DNA of 53,789 nt from an uncultured SAR116 cluster alpha proteobacterium (GCA_902632595.1 CACPDC010000013.1:1-53789), one strand, 5' to 3'; positions 35,759-44,453 are shown, counted from the stretch's first letter. Notes: generated by a model from the sequence alone, not told the origin. Made by a program: numbers and translations.

Positions 35759-38700
35759 TTACATTCTGATGTTAATGATTGTCTGCGTTAATCCAGTTGT
35801 TGTCTCAATGGCTTTTGCAGATGCTTGGAAGTTTCTTTGAGCAGTAATTAAATTCACTAGCTCTTCCGTAATATCGACATTAGATCTCTCAAGTGAACCG
35901 GAGAGAATGTTTCCAAAACCCTCTGCTCCTGCCTCACCCACTTGAGGTGTTCCAGAAACGGCTGTTTCAACATAGGTTGCATTTCCGATTTGTTTCAAAC
36001 CATTTTGGTTGTTAAAGTTTGCAACCACGATCTTTCCTAGCGGATTATTTTGTCCGTTTGTGTAGTTTGCACGTATTGTTCCAGAGGCATCGATCTCTAG
36101 TCCATCTAGGCGTCCTGATGTAAAACCGTCTTGTTCTACTGAGAGTACAGAGAAGGGTTGAGATAATTGAGTTGATTGTCCAAAATCAACATCAAGTGCA
36201 ATTGAAAAGCCTTCTTCCTGTTTTTCATAGTGAACATTATTTTTTGGCGATATTAATTTACCCGTCTTATCAAAAGTGAGTTCTCCCTCATCGATGTATA
36301 GTGGGAAATATCCATCCACCATATTTTCCGGAGGTGTCTCTACAACATTTCCAGATGCGTCAACAAATAAAGCAACTCCCTGTGCGTTTGTGGCTTGCAC
36401 TAAATTATAAATCTGTGGGACAGAACCAACGCCAAGAGGTACATTATCAAGTCCCAAGCGAGCAGTTCCTTTGACTTTTATAGTTGAGTCTGAACCAGAG
36501 GTTCCAGTAGTAAAAGTAAAATTATTCGTGCTTGAATTATATTTTACTGTAACACCACCAACAGTCTCACCAGTATTTGGATCGACTATTTGATTAATTC
36601 TTTCTTCTAAAGCTTCTGCTAGAGTGGAGCCAACATAAAATTGTGATGGTATCTCTATTAGTCCATTAATACCATTGACAGAAACGTTAAAGATATTCTC
36701 GTTATTATCGGTCCCAAGTCGGAATACCTCTGTTAAATCCTCTCGAGCTGTGGATCCTTCAGAGATTGCTGGTTCTGAGCGTAAACCCGTACCGTTAGTA
36801 AATACTGTATCTGCTGTTGCGCCGATTCCCATCAAAAGATTATCACCTAAGAAATCTGCATTACCCTGTGAGGAGAGTATTTCTTCATTAGTTAATGAAG
36901 TTCGCCCAACCTGTATAAATGATGCCTTCTGGTCTGAAGTAACACCTAAAGCTCCGTTAGCTGCTATCTCTTCACCAGTGGTACCACTTGCAAATGTGAA
37001 AGATTTTGTATCTGAGTTATATTTCACAGAAAGGCCAAAGCTTTTATCTGCGGCTAGTTCTGCACCTGACGCAACAAAAGTTCCAGTAAGCAATCTTTCG
37101 CCACCTCGTATTAGACCGTCTGTTGCATCATCTCGAGCAGGAATTCCAAGATTGTTTGTTTCTTGAGCCTCGTCACTTCCAAAAACTGTAAAAGAGTTAA
37201 AATTACTATCTGTTCCAGTTCCGAGGACTGTTCGGTCAACTGAAAATTCAAGTTTCTGAGATAGCGCGTCATAATTTACTCTTAAGGGAGGATTTTTTTC
37301 ATCAACCCAGACAGTTTTTGTATTGCTTTGTGCAAGATTATTTAAGCCTAGGATATTTAGTGAACCAGTAGAGTTGCCGTCAACATCTTGACTTAAGTCA
37401 AACACTGTTTCTGTAATTTCAAAGATGCCATTTCCTCCAGTAATATTGGCTATATCATCATTTGTATAAGCATGTTTATTAGAGTTTCCTGTTTCTCTTA
37501 ATACTATTTTCTGACTATTAAATGCAATTGGAGCATCTTCGTAAACATTTTCTGCACCTTCAAAGTAAGCTTCAACACTTGTCGACTCATCGCTCAAGAC
37601 ATGAACATCTGTAGAAGTAAACATCAATGTTTGCGCATTTGTCTCAAAACCGAGACCTTGAGTAGATATGGTTATGAAGTTATTTGTGGTATCTATACTG
37701 GCAATTGTAAATTCCCTACCATTTATAAGATTGTTAGCACCGCTGTCTATATCGTCATCGCTAAAATTTCCGGCAATTCTTATATTTTCAAGTTGAGTAA
37801 AACCGGAAGCGTCATTAACGTATATTTTTAGTGTATCTGTTCCATCGTATTCAATTGTTTGACCGTCATCTGCAGCTGTTACAGCTGTCATTTTATCATA
37901 CACGCTCAGTTGCGGGCGTGAGCCATAGTATGAATGCACCATAAATTTGTCTGATACTGAGATATCATTTGAAGAATTTGAAGATTTGGTTATTGTGGCT
38001 CCTGCCTCAATCGTGGTTAACGGGCTGGTAATTGTAGTAGCGGCAATTGTAAGTTGACCTAAATTCGTACTATCTTGTGTAATCGTAAAGCTTGATGGAC
38101 TTAAGTCTGTGGCAATATTAGTAGCGATCGATTGTGCCGTTGCAGCCGTGTCTGCTCCAATATCATCAGCTGTAACAGTGTAAGATACAATTTCTTGAAC
38201 ATCATTTATTACAGCTGAGAATGTAAGTTGGTCACCAATTGCGTAATTTGCAACAGCATCTGTTTGTAAATTAAAAATATGAGAGGTTGCTGAGAATTCG
38301 TCTGCGGCTGCGGATGAGCCATCCATAGCGGTGCCTGTAAAATACGTGTTGGTTGAAGAATTTTGAAGATTATCTGAAAAGGTTGCGGTAAAACTAAAAT
38401 CATTTGTTACATCATCAGCCGTTACAATGAAATTCGAGAGCTTATTGTTACTGTCCTCTGTGGTTGTAATAGTATATTCCCCATCTAATTCGGTTCCAAT
38501 AAGGCTGACTAAACCGGAAATAACCTCATTTCTGCCATCACCAGAGCTAGCTGTATAAGTATAGGAATTATCTCCTCCAATATTTATAGAAAATGAGTCT
38601 CCACTGTCGAAAGTCTCGTTAGAAACACTCCAGTTGAAAATCTTTCCTGTTGCTCCAGCTGCAGCAGTTTCCGAAATATCTGTTGCTTTTATATTTGTAT

Positions 38701-40276
38701 TATCTGTTATAACAAACTTGCTAGGATTATCCAAAGATGAAGTATAATGTTTGAACTTCACAACTTCGGTAGCTTCCAAAACGTCAGACATTTGCGCACC
38801 AAGAGTTCGTGCAAACAATTTATCATTTACACCAAGTGCAGTAGCGAATTGAACAGTATCATCTGACGAAGAAACTGCATATTCGTTTAAAGCATCATTA
38901 ATTCTGGCTTGAGAATGCGCCAAAAATTGTTCTTTTGTAAAATCAGGTGAAGCTCCATCAAGATCAATTCCATTAACATCTGTAACGAACGAACTTCCCA
39001 ATAAATCAACTTCAATCTCTCCATTTGAGAGACCAGACGAAGTGCCATCAGCCAGTAATTTGAAGAAATTAAAGTTAAGTGTGTCGTCGACATTTTGCAC
39101 TATTTGAAATTTCCTGTCATCGCCAAATTTATGATTAATAGCTCTTGTTACTTCAGTTGCAAGTTGCTCGGCATTATACTTGCCTGGACGTATGTCGATA
39201 TTGACCGGGGTATCAATGTCGTCAACTTTTATACTCATAAAGTTTTTACCCCAAAAGATTTGGCTATCAGCAACACCTGACTCACGAGTTGCATTAAAGA
39301 GGACTGGGTCAGTGACAATCTCCACCAATTTATCTCCCTCATCACCAAAATCAAAGGCAGAAATTTGTCCACGCACCTTGGTTGGCTCGGAGTCTACCAA
39401 GGATTGTAAATCGTCTAATTTATAAAGAGGAGACCCTTTTCCCTCAAGGAAGTAGTTATCATCTGGAACTTGTGTAGTTTGTGCTCCAAATCGGTCAATA
39501 AAGATTTGGTTGCCAGCATCATCCACAGAGCTTACAAGGTCTGGTTCAATAACAGTATCATTGATCACTAATCGAGTGTCATATTTATTTGTTGGATCTT
39601 CTGCCGAGGCATTTTGAGTTTTTATAAAGTAAATTGTTGCGATAGTTGGGTTACCCAAATCATCAAATATTGTTATTGATGTTGAATTTGTGTAAGTTTC
39701 TGGATTAGTTGAATTGAAGGAATATCCATCGGCGAATTGCGGTTTATCTGGAACGACTTCAGCTGCTGCAGGGACGTTTACACCTAATTCGATGTTTCCA
39801 GTAGCTTTTGGGTCACCTGAGGTAACAGGTAATTGCATTGGTAGCGCACTATCCAAATCTTTTGCGGTCACAGATCCGTCTTCGTTCACTGGATAAACGA
39901 GAAGAAATTGGCCAGCTGAATCTACTACGTAACGGTCGTTATTTACGTTAAGAGAGCCATTTCTTGTATACACTGTTTGGGTGGATGTAAGGGATGGTTT
40001 CAAGGCAAAAAATCCCTGCCCTGAAATCGCAAGATCGAGTGCATTCAACGACGCTGCAATATTACCTTGGGTAAACTGTTGTTTAATGCCTTTAAGAATT
40101 GTACCTGAACCGATTGAGGATGAAGCGTTCTGTAATGGTGATGTCGCAAAAATATCACCAAATTCAGCACGGCTTCGTTTAAAGCCTGTAGTACCGACGT
40201 TAGCTATGTTGTTTGATGAGGCTGATATATCTGCCTGAGAGCCGTTCAATCCTGTTAGCGCGGTATAGAATGACAT
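35759..40276 (-). CDS. flgE: Giant flagellar hook protein FlgE (1505 aa)
   Basis: Typical FlgE ends: MSFYTALTGLNGSQADISAS with NNIANVGTTGFKRSRAEFGDIFA, and ITEELVNLITAQRNFQASAKAIE near the C-terminus. Ordinary hook proteins are roughly 400-600 residues, so about 1000 extra residues are inserted in the surface-exposed D2-like part. Two hook/flagellin-type units are visible (VKYNSDTKSFTFASGTTGEE and VKYNSSTNNFTFTTGTSGSD) near residues 1085 and 1245. The rest is Asp/Thr/Ser-rich and beta-like. Export is by the flagellar type III route, with length control elsewhere (FliK not in window). Confidence 0.93.
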   Translation of the reverse strand: MSFYTALTGLNGSQADISASSNNIANVGTTGFKRSRAEFGDIFATSPLQNASSSIGSGTILKGIKQQFTQGNIAASLNALDLAISGQGFFALKPSLTSTQTVYTRNGSLNVNNDRYVVDSAGQFLLVYPVNEDGSVTAKDLDSALPMQLPVTSGDPKATGNIELGVNVPAAAEVVPDKPQFADGYSFNSTNPETYTNSTSITIFDDLGNPTIATIYFIKTQNASAEDPTNKYDTRLVINDTVIEPDLVSSVDDAGNQIFIDRFGAQTTQVPDDNYFLEGKGSPLYKLDDLQSLVDSEPTKVRGQISAFDFGDEGDKLVEIVTDPVLFNATRESGVADSQIFWGKNFMSIKVDDIDTPVNIDIRPGKYNAEQLATEVTRAINHKFGDDRKFQIVQNVDDTLNFNFFKLLADGTSSGLSNGEIEVDLLGSSFVTDVNGIDLDGASPDFTKEQFLAHSQARINDALNEYAVSSSDDTVQFATALGVNDKLFARTLGAQMSDVLEATEVVKFKHYTSSLDNPSKFVITDNTNIKATDISETAAAGATGKIFNWSVSNETFDSGDSFSINIGGDNSYTYTASSGDGRNEVISGLVSLIGTELDGEYTITTTEDSNNKLSNFIVTADDVTNDFSFTATFSDNLQNSSTNTYFTGTAMDGSSAAADEFSATSHIFNLQTDAVANYAIGDQLTFSAVINDVQEIVSYTVTADDIGADTAATAQSIATNIATDLSPSSFTITQDSTNLGQLTIAATTITSPLTTIEAGATITKSSNSSNDISVSDKFMVHSYYGSRPQLSVYDKMTAVTAADDGQTIEYDGTDTLKIYVNDASGFTQLENIRIAGNFSDDDIDSGANNLINGREFTIASIDTTNNFITISTQGLGFETNAQTLMFTSTDVHVLSDESTSVEAYFEGAENVYEDAPIAFNSQKIVLRETGNSNKHAYTNDDIANITGGNGIFEITETVFDLSQDVDGNSTGSLNILGLNNLAQSNTKTVWVDEKNPPLRVNYDALSQKLEFSVDRTVLGTGTDSNFNSFTVFGSDEAQETNNLGIPARDDATDGLIRGGERLLTGTFVASGAELAADKSFGLSVKYNSDTKSFTFASGTTGEEIAANGALGVTSDQKASFIQVGRTSLTNEEILSSQGNADFLGDNLLMGIGATADTVFTNGTGLRSEPAISEGSTAREDLTEVFRLGTDNNENIFNVSVNGINGLIEIPSQFYVGSTLAEALEERINQIVDPNTGETVGGVTVKYNSSTNNFTFTTGTSGSDSTIKVKGTARLGLDNVPLGVGSVPQIYNLVQATNAQGVALFVDASGNVVETPPENMVDGYFPLYIDEGELTFDKTGKLISPKNNVHYEKQEEGFSIALDVDFGQSTQLSQPFSVLSVEQDGFTSGRLDGLEIDASGTIRANYTNGQNNPLGKIVVANFNNQNGLKQIGNATYVETAVSGTPQVGEAGAEGFGNILSGSLERSNVDITEELVNLITAQRNFQASAKAIETTTGLTQTIINIRM

Positions 40277-40321
40277 TTCATCTTTCTCCTAATTCTCTTA
40301 ATTATTAGTCTTTAAATTTTA

Positions 40322-41017
40322 TTAGCGTCTAAATTTCTGGACATCAGATGCAAGAATCTCGCCATAATCACGAACATCTAAAACTACACCCCTTGTTTCG
40401 TCCCCAGTAGATGCTGCTAACACCTCTGCAAAAATTGAAGGGGTAAGGCTTTCCATACCATTCCCAAAATCAGCAAACGCCTCAATCCTAAGAGGTTCGT
40501 TTTTGTCTGAAATTTCACTTGGTACATCTTCCCAACTGAAGCCGACTAAGCCGGATGCCTGCGCTCCAAGTTGTTTACTATGTAAAATATTACCTGTTGC
40601 ATCAGTAAAACGTATTTCTGTTTGTGCTGAGGCTTTTGGCAGGTCAAGCATGCCATGGATGGACTGTTCAGAATCGATTCTAGCATAATTTCCTGGGATC
40701 ATTACAGAGCTTCCAAGCATATTTGATGCGGTAGCAATTCGAAATTCTTTCAATTGAGAACTTATTGATTTAAGAGCCTCTCCCATTTCTGCGATGCCGG
40801 TAACAGTTGAAAACTGGGCCATCTGACCAATAAATTCAGCATTTTCCATCGGTGCAAAGGGGTCTTGATTTTGAAGTTGTGTTGTCATTAACTTTAGAAA
40901 GTCTTCTTGACCTAGATTATCCTTAGAGGCGGATTTCTTTGTATCCGTATTCTTCACTCCAATTTTATCAAGAATAGTGTTCAAATGTGCTTGGCTGTTA
41001 GAGTCTATGCTACTCAT
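40322..41017 (-). CDS. flgD: Flagellar hook assembly (cap) protein FlgD
   Basis: A 231-residue protein with the defining N-terminal block GQEDFLKLMTTQLQNQDPFAPM followed by ENAEFIGQMAQFSTVTGI. The C-terminal half is the usual Tudor/Ig-like part (GLVGFSWEDV). FlgD caps the growing hook. I chose the ATG at 41017, because GGAGAA lies right before it; the ATG at 41029 would place that ribosome site inside the gene. Confidence 0.93.
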   Translation of the reverse strand: MSSIDSNSQAHLNTILDKIGVKNTDTKKSASKDNLGQEDFLKLMTTQLQNQDPFAPMENAEFIGQMAQFSTVTGIAEMGEALKSISSQLKEFRIATASNMLGSSVMIPGNYARIDSEQSIHGMLDLPKASAQTEIRFTDATGNILHSKQLGAQASGLVGFSWEDVPSEISDKNEPLRIEAFADFGNGMESLTPSIFAEVLAASTGDETRGVVLDVRDYGEILASDVQKFRR

Positions 41018-41034
41018 AATCTTCTCCATTCAAA

Positions 41035-41451
41035 TTATTTGCCCATACTTATGGTACGCATCATTAAAGTTCTAAGAGTGGTGATAACTTCTACGTTATT
41101 CTGGTATTGACGACTTGCCTCCATCATCTCGACATATTCTTCTTCAATATTTACAGCTGCGCTATACACAAAACCATCCTTGTCTGCGCTAGGGTGGTCT
41201 GGCATGAATAGCTTTTCTGGCAAACGATTAGATTCAACGATTTCAACTGCTTGGGCGGTGGCTATTCCATTTTTTTGTACTTCATCAGCATATTTTGTCT
41301 CAAAAACGGGTTTGAGAGAACGATAGGCTTCTTCTTGGGAAGAGGCTAGGTTTCCAGCGTTTGCTAAATTACTGGCTATGGTATTTAGACGCACTAATTG
41401 CGCTGCCATAGCTCTCCCAGAAATATCAAATACATTTTTTATATCTGCCAT
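41035..41451 (-). CDS. flgC: Flagellar proximal rod protein FlgC
   Basis: A 138-residue rod protein: N-terminal DISGRAMAAQLVRLNTIASN then LANAGNLASSQEEAYRSLKPVFE. The C-terminal motif YVEMMEASRQYQNNVEVITT is highly conserved in FlgC. Starts at the last base of the flgB stop (TAATG). The usual partner fliE does not follow; flgD comes next. Confidence 0.94.
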   Translation of the reverse strand: MADIKNVFDISGRAMAAQLVRLNTIASNLANAGNLASSQEEAYRSLKPVFETKYADEVQKNGIATAQAVEIVESNRLPEKLFMPDHPSADKDGFVYSAAVNIEEEYVEMMEASRQYQNNVEVITTLRTLMMRTISMGK

Positions 41452-41837
41452 TATTCGCCCTTTATAGCTGACATAAGACCAGCTATTCGCTTGTTTAAAA
41501 ATTCAAGTGATGTTTGGTATCGAACCGAGTTTTCAGAAAATTCTAACTGTTCGACACTTAACTCAACAGTATTTCCGTCTAAAGAAGGATTTATTGGTTG
41601 CCTATAAAAAAGCGTTTGATGTGGGTTCTTCACTGCTACTTTAAAATGTCGATTATCAGTAGCTTTTAGAGGTCCAGAACCCTCTACTTGACGGATTTGC
41701 TGGTCATAATTGAGATCACGGGCTTTAAATTTCGGTGTGGCGGCATTTGCAATATTCGAAGCAAGAATGTCATTTCTGCGAGATCGCAATTGTAGCGCAG
41801 ATGCATGAAAATTCAAATGATCGCTTATAGTTTTCAT
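41451..41837 (-). CDS. flgB: Flagellar proximal rod protein FlgB
   Basis: A 128-residue rod protein with LRSRRNDILASNIANAATPK, FKARDLNYDQQIRQ, and C-terminal LEFLNKRIAGLMSAIKGE, all FlgB landmarks. The start is the ATG at 41837, ten bases after AGAGG; the open frame extends upstream to 41930 but that part runs through the promoter. First gene of the flgB-flgL series, transcribed from a sigma-54 promoter at 41914-41929. Confidence 0.93.
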   Translation of the reverse strand: MKTISDHLNFHASALQLRSRRNDILASNIANAATPKFKARDLNYDQQIRQVEGSGPLKATDNRHFKVAVKNPHQTLFYRQPINPSLDGNTVELSVEQLEFSENSVRYQTSLEFLNKRIAGLMSAIKGE

Positions 41838-41901
41838 TTTTATTGGACCTCTCTTACCCAAACAAATATTGTAATAAACAAAATATAAATAACCCATATT
41901 T

Positions 41902-41917
41902 TGGTGTAGAAATTGCA
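41902..41917 (+). promoter_or_regulatory. Sigma-54 promoter for the acidic repeat protein, overlapping the flgB promoter
   Basis: The element TGGTGTAGAAATTGCA has GG at 41903-41904 and GC at 41915-41916, 12 bases apart; the -24 block is TGGTGT, weaker than consensus. Expected start near 41928, 25 bases before the ATG at 41953. Its -12 region is the same TTGCAA as that of the opposite promoter. Confidence 0.6.
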
Positions 41918-41929
41918 AGTAAGATGCCA
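41914..41929 (-). promoter_or_regulatory. Sigma-54 promoter for the flgB operon
   Basis: On the minus strand this reads TGGCATCTTACTTGCA, with GG and GC 12 bases apart and both core blocks intact. Expected start near 41903. It overlaps a plus-strand element at 41902-41917 within the shared palindrome TTGCAA. Confidence 0.78.
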
Positions 41930-41952
41930 AAATTAATTAAAGAGGTTAAAAA

Positions 41953-42681
41953 ATGGAATTCTCTCTTGATGATAACCGCGCAGGTGCTGGAAGCTCAGTT
42001 TTACTTTCTCCCGAAATAGTAGCGATACGCTCTAAATTGATAGATGCCTGCGATGGCAAAACTTTTTCTGAAACAATTGAGTTTTTGAAGCAACTACTCG
42101 AAAAAGAGCAAGATGAGCAAAAAAGATTGGGTATATTGGCAGCACGTGTTTTGGTTTTAAGACAGCGGGTTTCTCATATTCAAGAAAAAGAAGATGCATC
42201 ACAATCATCTCTATTTGCAGCGCAAAAATTGGACCAAAATGTTGGTGATGATGAAAATTACTTAGATAATGAGGATCGCACCGAGGATGATGCTAGTTGG
42301 GTGAGACTTCGTATTACAGAAAATAGTATTGTTAAGGGTGTTCGGTTTCCAAAAGGTGTGATTGTTGACGTCCATCATGAGGAGGCGGATGCCCTTATTG
42401 AAGCTGGTAAGGCAGAGGTAATTGAGTCAAGTGAAGAAAAAAATGAGTTAGTAATTGATGATCAAGTTGCAGAGTCTTCCCCAGAAGAGCCAGGCTCTGG
42501 AGAAAAAAATACACAGGGAGAAACGGTTTCAGAGCCTAGTGATGAGGTTGCAGAATCCGCTCTAGAAGAGTCAGGCTCTGGACAAGAAAATACACAGGGA
42601 GAAGCCGATTCAGTGCCTGATGATGAGGTTGCAGAAACTTCACTAGAAGATTCAAGCTCAGAACAAGATGGCTCAAAGTAA
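41953..42681 (+). CDS. Acidic tandem-repeat protein, unknown function, flagellar-regulon candidate
   Basis: A 242-residue soluble protein I do not recognise. Residues 1-75 are helical and charged (SKLIDACDGKTFSETIEFLK). Residues about 113-155 form a compact module with VKGVRFPKGVIVDVHHEEAD then ALIEAGKAEVIE, resembling a small beta domain that ends in an [A]LIxAGxAE helix. The remaining 85 residues are Glu/Asp/Ser-rich tandem repeats. It is divergent from flgB under an overlapping sigma-54 promoter, with GAGG before the ATG, so a flagellar or regulatory link is likely. No signal peptide or membrane segment. Confidence 0.75.
   Translation: MEFSLDDNRAGAGSSVLLSPEIVAIRSKLIDACDGKTFSETIEFLKQLLEKEQDEQKRLGILAARVLVLRQRVSHIQEKEDASQSSLFAAQKLDQNVGDDENYLDNEDRTEDDASWVRLRITENSIVKGVRFPKGVIVDVHHEEADALIEAGKAEVIESSEEKNELVIDDQVAESSPEEPGSGEKNTQGETVSEPSDEVAESALEESGSGQENTQGEADSVPDDEVAETSLEDSSSEQDGSK
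42466..42681 (+). repeat. 81-bp tandem repeat, about 2.6 copies, coding the acidic tail
   Basis: Units begin at GTTGCAGA (42466), again at 42547 and 42628, exactly 81 bases (27 codons) apart. The protein unit starts VAES/VAET and contains EESGSGxxNTQGE. In-frame unit length means copy-number change would lengthen or shorten the tail without a frameshift. Confidence 0.9.
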
Positions 42682-42736
42682 AAAGTTTTTTCAGAAAAAG
42701 AGGAAAATTCGGACGCGCCTTCCTAAGAAAGGGTAA
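42668..42736 (+). CDS. Possible 22-residue basic peptide overlapping the acidic protein's 3' end
   Basis: An ATG at 42668 in another frame reads MAQSKKFFQKKRKIRTRLPK plus two residues before TAA, with more than half of its residues Lys or Arg. It overlaps the last codons and stop of the acidic repeat gene, so translational coupling is possible. There is no clear ribosome site of its own. It may be chance in AT/A-rich DNA. Confidence 0.2.
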   Translation: MAQSKKFFQKKRKIRTRLPKKG

Positions 42737-42824
42737 TTTTATTTTAGGAGTTTAAAATACGAAAGATTTTTACGAGTGTTAGTCAAATAACGAGATATAA
42801 AACTGTTTTGTTAATTAGGAACAC

Positions 42825-42830
42825 TATAAT
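42825..42830 (+). promoter_or_regulatory. Possible sigma-70 -10 box for the small lipoprotein gene
   Basis: A perfect TATAAT lies 51 bases before the ATG at 42881, but the -35 region (ACTGTT at 42802-42807, 17-base spacer) is poor. No sigma-54 element is present here. Confidence 0.3.
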
Positions 42831-42880
42831 GATAAATAATGTAAATTTTTCGGATCAAAACATTTAATAAAGAGAGTATA

Positions 42881-43225
42881 ATGAGAATTTCAAAAAAGTT
42901 GTTAACTTGTTTGACAATAAGTTTATTCTCAATAACAGCATGCGATGAGTTATCCAGGTTCAGTTATGAAAATTATAGTTGTGAGCCTAGACTTACTTCA
43001 CTTTACGAAATAAGAATAAGCAACTTAAAGATTGGCGCATTTGCAGATATTTCTTCAGCTAAAGGACAAACTCAAGCAGAGATTATCTCTTTAACAAAAA
43101 AAGTAATAATAATCCAATCTGACAGACAGCGTCTTATTGTAAATAGGGACAGCGGCGCAACTCAGATTTTTAAAGGTAATGTGTATGAAAGTGTGCCTTG
43201 TATTATTGATAAGTTCAAAATGTGA
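42881..43225 (+). CDS. Small lipoprotein of unknown function
   Basis: A 114-residue protein with a basic start (MRISKKLL), hydrophobic core and lipobox SITAC near residue 21, so it should be processed and lipidated. The mature part has two further cysteines (YSCEP, SVPCIID) that could form a disulfide, and a beta-rich middle (KKVIIIQSDRQRLIVNRDSG). I recognise no family. It lies between flagellar operons; no flagellar role is shown. GAGAG precedes the ATG. Confidence 0.75.
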   Translation: MRISKKLLTCLTISLFSITACDELSRFSYENYSCEPRLTSLYEIRISNLKIGAFADISSAKGQTQAEIISLTKKVIIIQSDRQRLIVNRDSGATQIFKGNVYESVPCIIDKFKM

Positions 43226-43227
43226 GT

Positions 43228-43255
43228 AAAAAAAGAAAACCTTACTAATCAGGTT
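43228..43255 (-). terminator. Probable rho-independent terminator after the DUF2802 gene
   Basis: On the minus strand, AACCT and AGGTT (43251-43255 and 43238-43242) form a five-base stem with an eight-base loop, followed by a T-rich run (TTCTTTTTTT). It would end the flgP-DUF2802 operon; the stem is short. Confidence 0.4.
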
Positions 43256-43287
43256 GTCTGACAGGCCATTAAAAGTCATAGGCAAAT

Positions 43288-43725
43288 TTAATCAGAGGAT
43301 TTGCCGCCGTGGAATCTTACAATAGCATCCGCTTCTTCTGAGGAGAGTCCTGTCTTTTCTACGATAATTTTTGTGGTGGAACCTTTTCGGGCTAGTTCAA
43401 TAGCTTTAGTAACTTGCTGATTATCGGAATAATCGCTGGATAGTAATGAAAGTTCTTGCTGTAAAGAAGAAATTTTTTTGTTCAGTTCCTTGTTATCAGC
43501 TAATATTTTCTCAATTTCTGAATGAATCGAAATAAGCACTTGTTGATTATCTTCATACCTTTTTTTTAACTGAATCAATTCAGTTCCATGTATTTCCATC
43601 TGATTAGTGAACCTATTTGCAAATTTTTGTATCATAATTATAAAAAAAATTATCACAGCTGCAAGTATAACAAGTCCTATAAATTGCGTGATAAGATAAT
43701 ACGTTATGTCTGCGTTTTGTTGCAT
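43288..43725 (-). CDS. DUF2802-type membrane-anchored coiled-coil protein
   Basis: A 145-residue protein with one N-terminal membrane helix (about residues 12-32, LITQFIGLVILAAVIIFFII), a coiled coil (residues 40-100) and a C-terminal DUF2802-like block: AIELARKGSTTKIIVEKTGL then SSEEADAIVRFHGG, a helix-turn-helix-like motif. DUF2802 proteins occur in polar flagellar and chemotaxis regions. It follows the flgN-like gene by 36 bases. Function unknown. Confidence 0.7.
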   Translation of the reverse strand: MQQNADITYYLITQFIGLVILAAVIIFFIIMIQKFANRFTNQMEIHGTELIQLKKRYEDNQQVLISIHSEIEKILADNKELNKKISSLQQELSLLSSDYSDNQQVTKAIELARKGSTTKIIVEKTGLSSEEADAIVRFHGGKSSD

Positions 43726-43761
43726 TCAGTTCTCCTTAGGATCGGTTCATTTTGACCTTCA

Positions 43762-44067
43762 TTAGACTTCCTTTGCAAGAGATCGCTTCAAATGTGAATC
43801 TAAATCTTGAAACCAATTCAACTTTGCATTTGATTGTAATTCGAGGGTTTCTATTAATTTAATAATATTCTTAATTTTCTCAACCTGAGGAGTGTCAATG
43901 GACTCTTGCTCGAGTTGGCTGATAAGTTTCGGAGAGGACTCAATAAGGCTCTGCTCGAGCAATTTTATTTTTTCATAAAATAGTGGTCCATTGTTTAGAC
44001 ATGACAAAGCACTCTCAAGATTTATCTCGAAAGTATCCAAAAAGGCATCTAAATTTTGTTTAGACAT
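43762..44067 (-). CDS. FlgN-like flagellar export chaperone candidate
   Basis: A 101-residue all-helical protein with heptad-like spacing (FLDTFEINLESALSCLNNG, then IKLLEQSLIESSPKLISQLE). Sequence similarity to FlgN is weak by eye, but size, helical content and position directly after flgM are typical. FlgN is the chaperone for FlgK and FlgL, both here unusual proteins (FlgK is giant). Start preceded by CAGGAG. Confidence 0.6.
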   Translation of the reverse strand: MSKQNLDAFLDTFEINLESALSCLNNGPLFYEKIKLLEQSLIESSPKLISQLEQESIDTPQVEKIKNIIKLIETLELQSNAKLNWFQDLDSHLKRSLAKEV

Positions 44068-44098
44068 ATATTTCTCCTGTTGAAAAAGAAATATAAGT

Positions 44099-44404
44099 CT
44101 AAGATTTCATATCTCGATAAGCGTCCATAAGTGCATCTGATACGGCATCAATATCAATCGGGTATTTTCCATCCGCTATTGCATTTTTTATACGCGCAAC
44201 AGCTTCAGTATCAATAGGCGGTTGTTTTGCCAATTGAGCAACCTTTTCTGATATTTCCAATTTACTTGTGTCAGTAGAAGCATAATCTGATTTTGGTCCT
44301 TTGCTCACAGCAGAGGGATTAGCGCCAGACTTTATGTCAACTTCGTTAACACGTGTTCGCTGTATATCGATCCGATTCAATGAATGTTTAATAGAATCAA
44401 CCAT
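44099..44404 (-). CDS. flgM: FlgM anti-sigma-28 factor
   Basis: A 101-residue FlgM. The N-terminal half is disordered and polar; the C-terminal half has KLEISEKVAQLAKQPPIDTE and ARIKNAIADGKYPIDIDAVS, the sigma-28-binding helices. It holds FliA (51813-52532) inactive until it is exported through the finished hook, linking hook completion to late-gene expression. It follows flgA as in many proteobacteria. Confidence 0.9.
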   Translation of the reverse strand: MVDSIKHSLNRIDIQRTRVNEVDIKSGANPSAVSKGPKSDYASTDTSKLEISEKVAQLAKQPPIDTEAVARIKNAIADGKYPIDIDAVSDALMDAYRDMKS

Positions 44405-44453
44405 TTTTTTACTCCTCAGACTATCTAACGACCTAAACTTTTAAAATGTTAGC

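Noticed and set aside
36675-37166. 163-codon open frame on the plus strand inside flgE
   Set aside because: It mirrors the minus-strand hook gene, has no ribosome site or recognisable domain, and long antisense frames are expected opposite a 4.5 kb gene.
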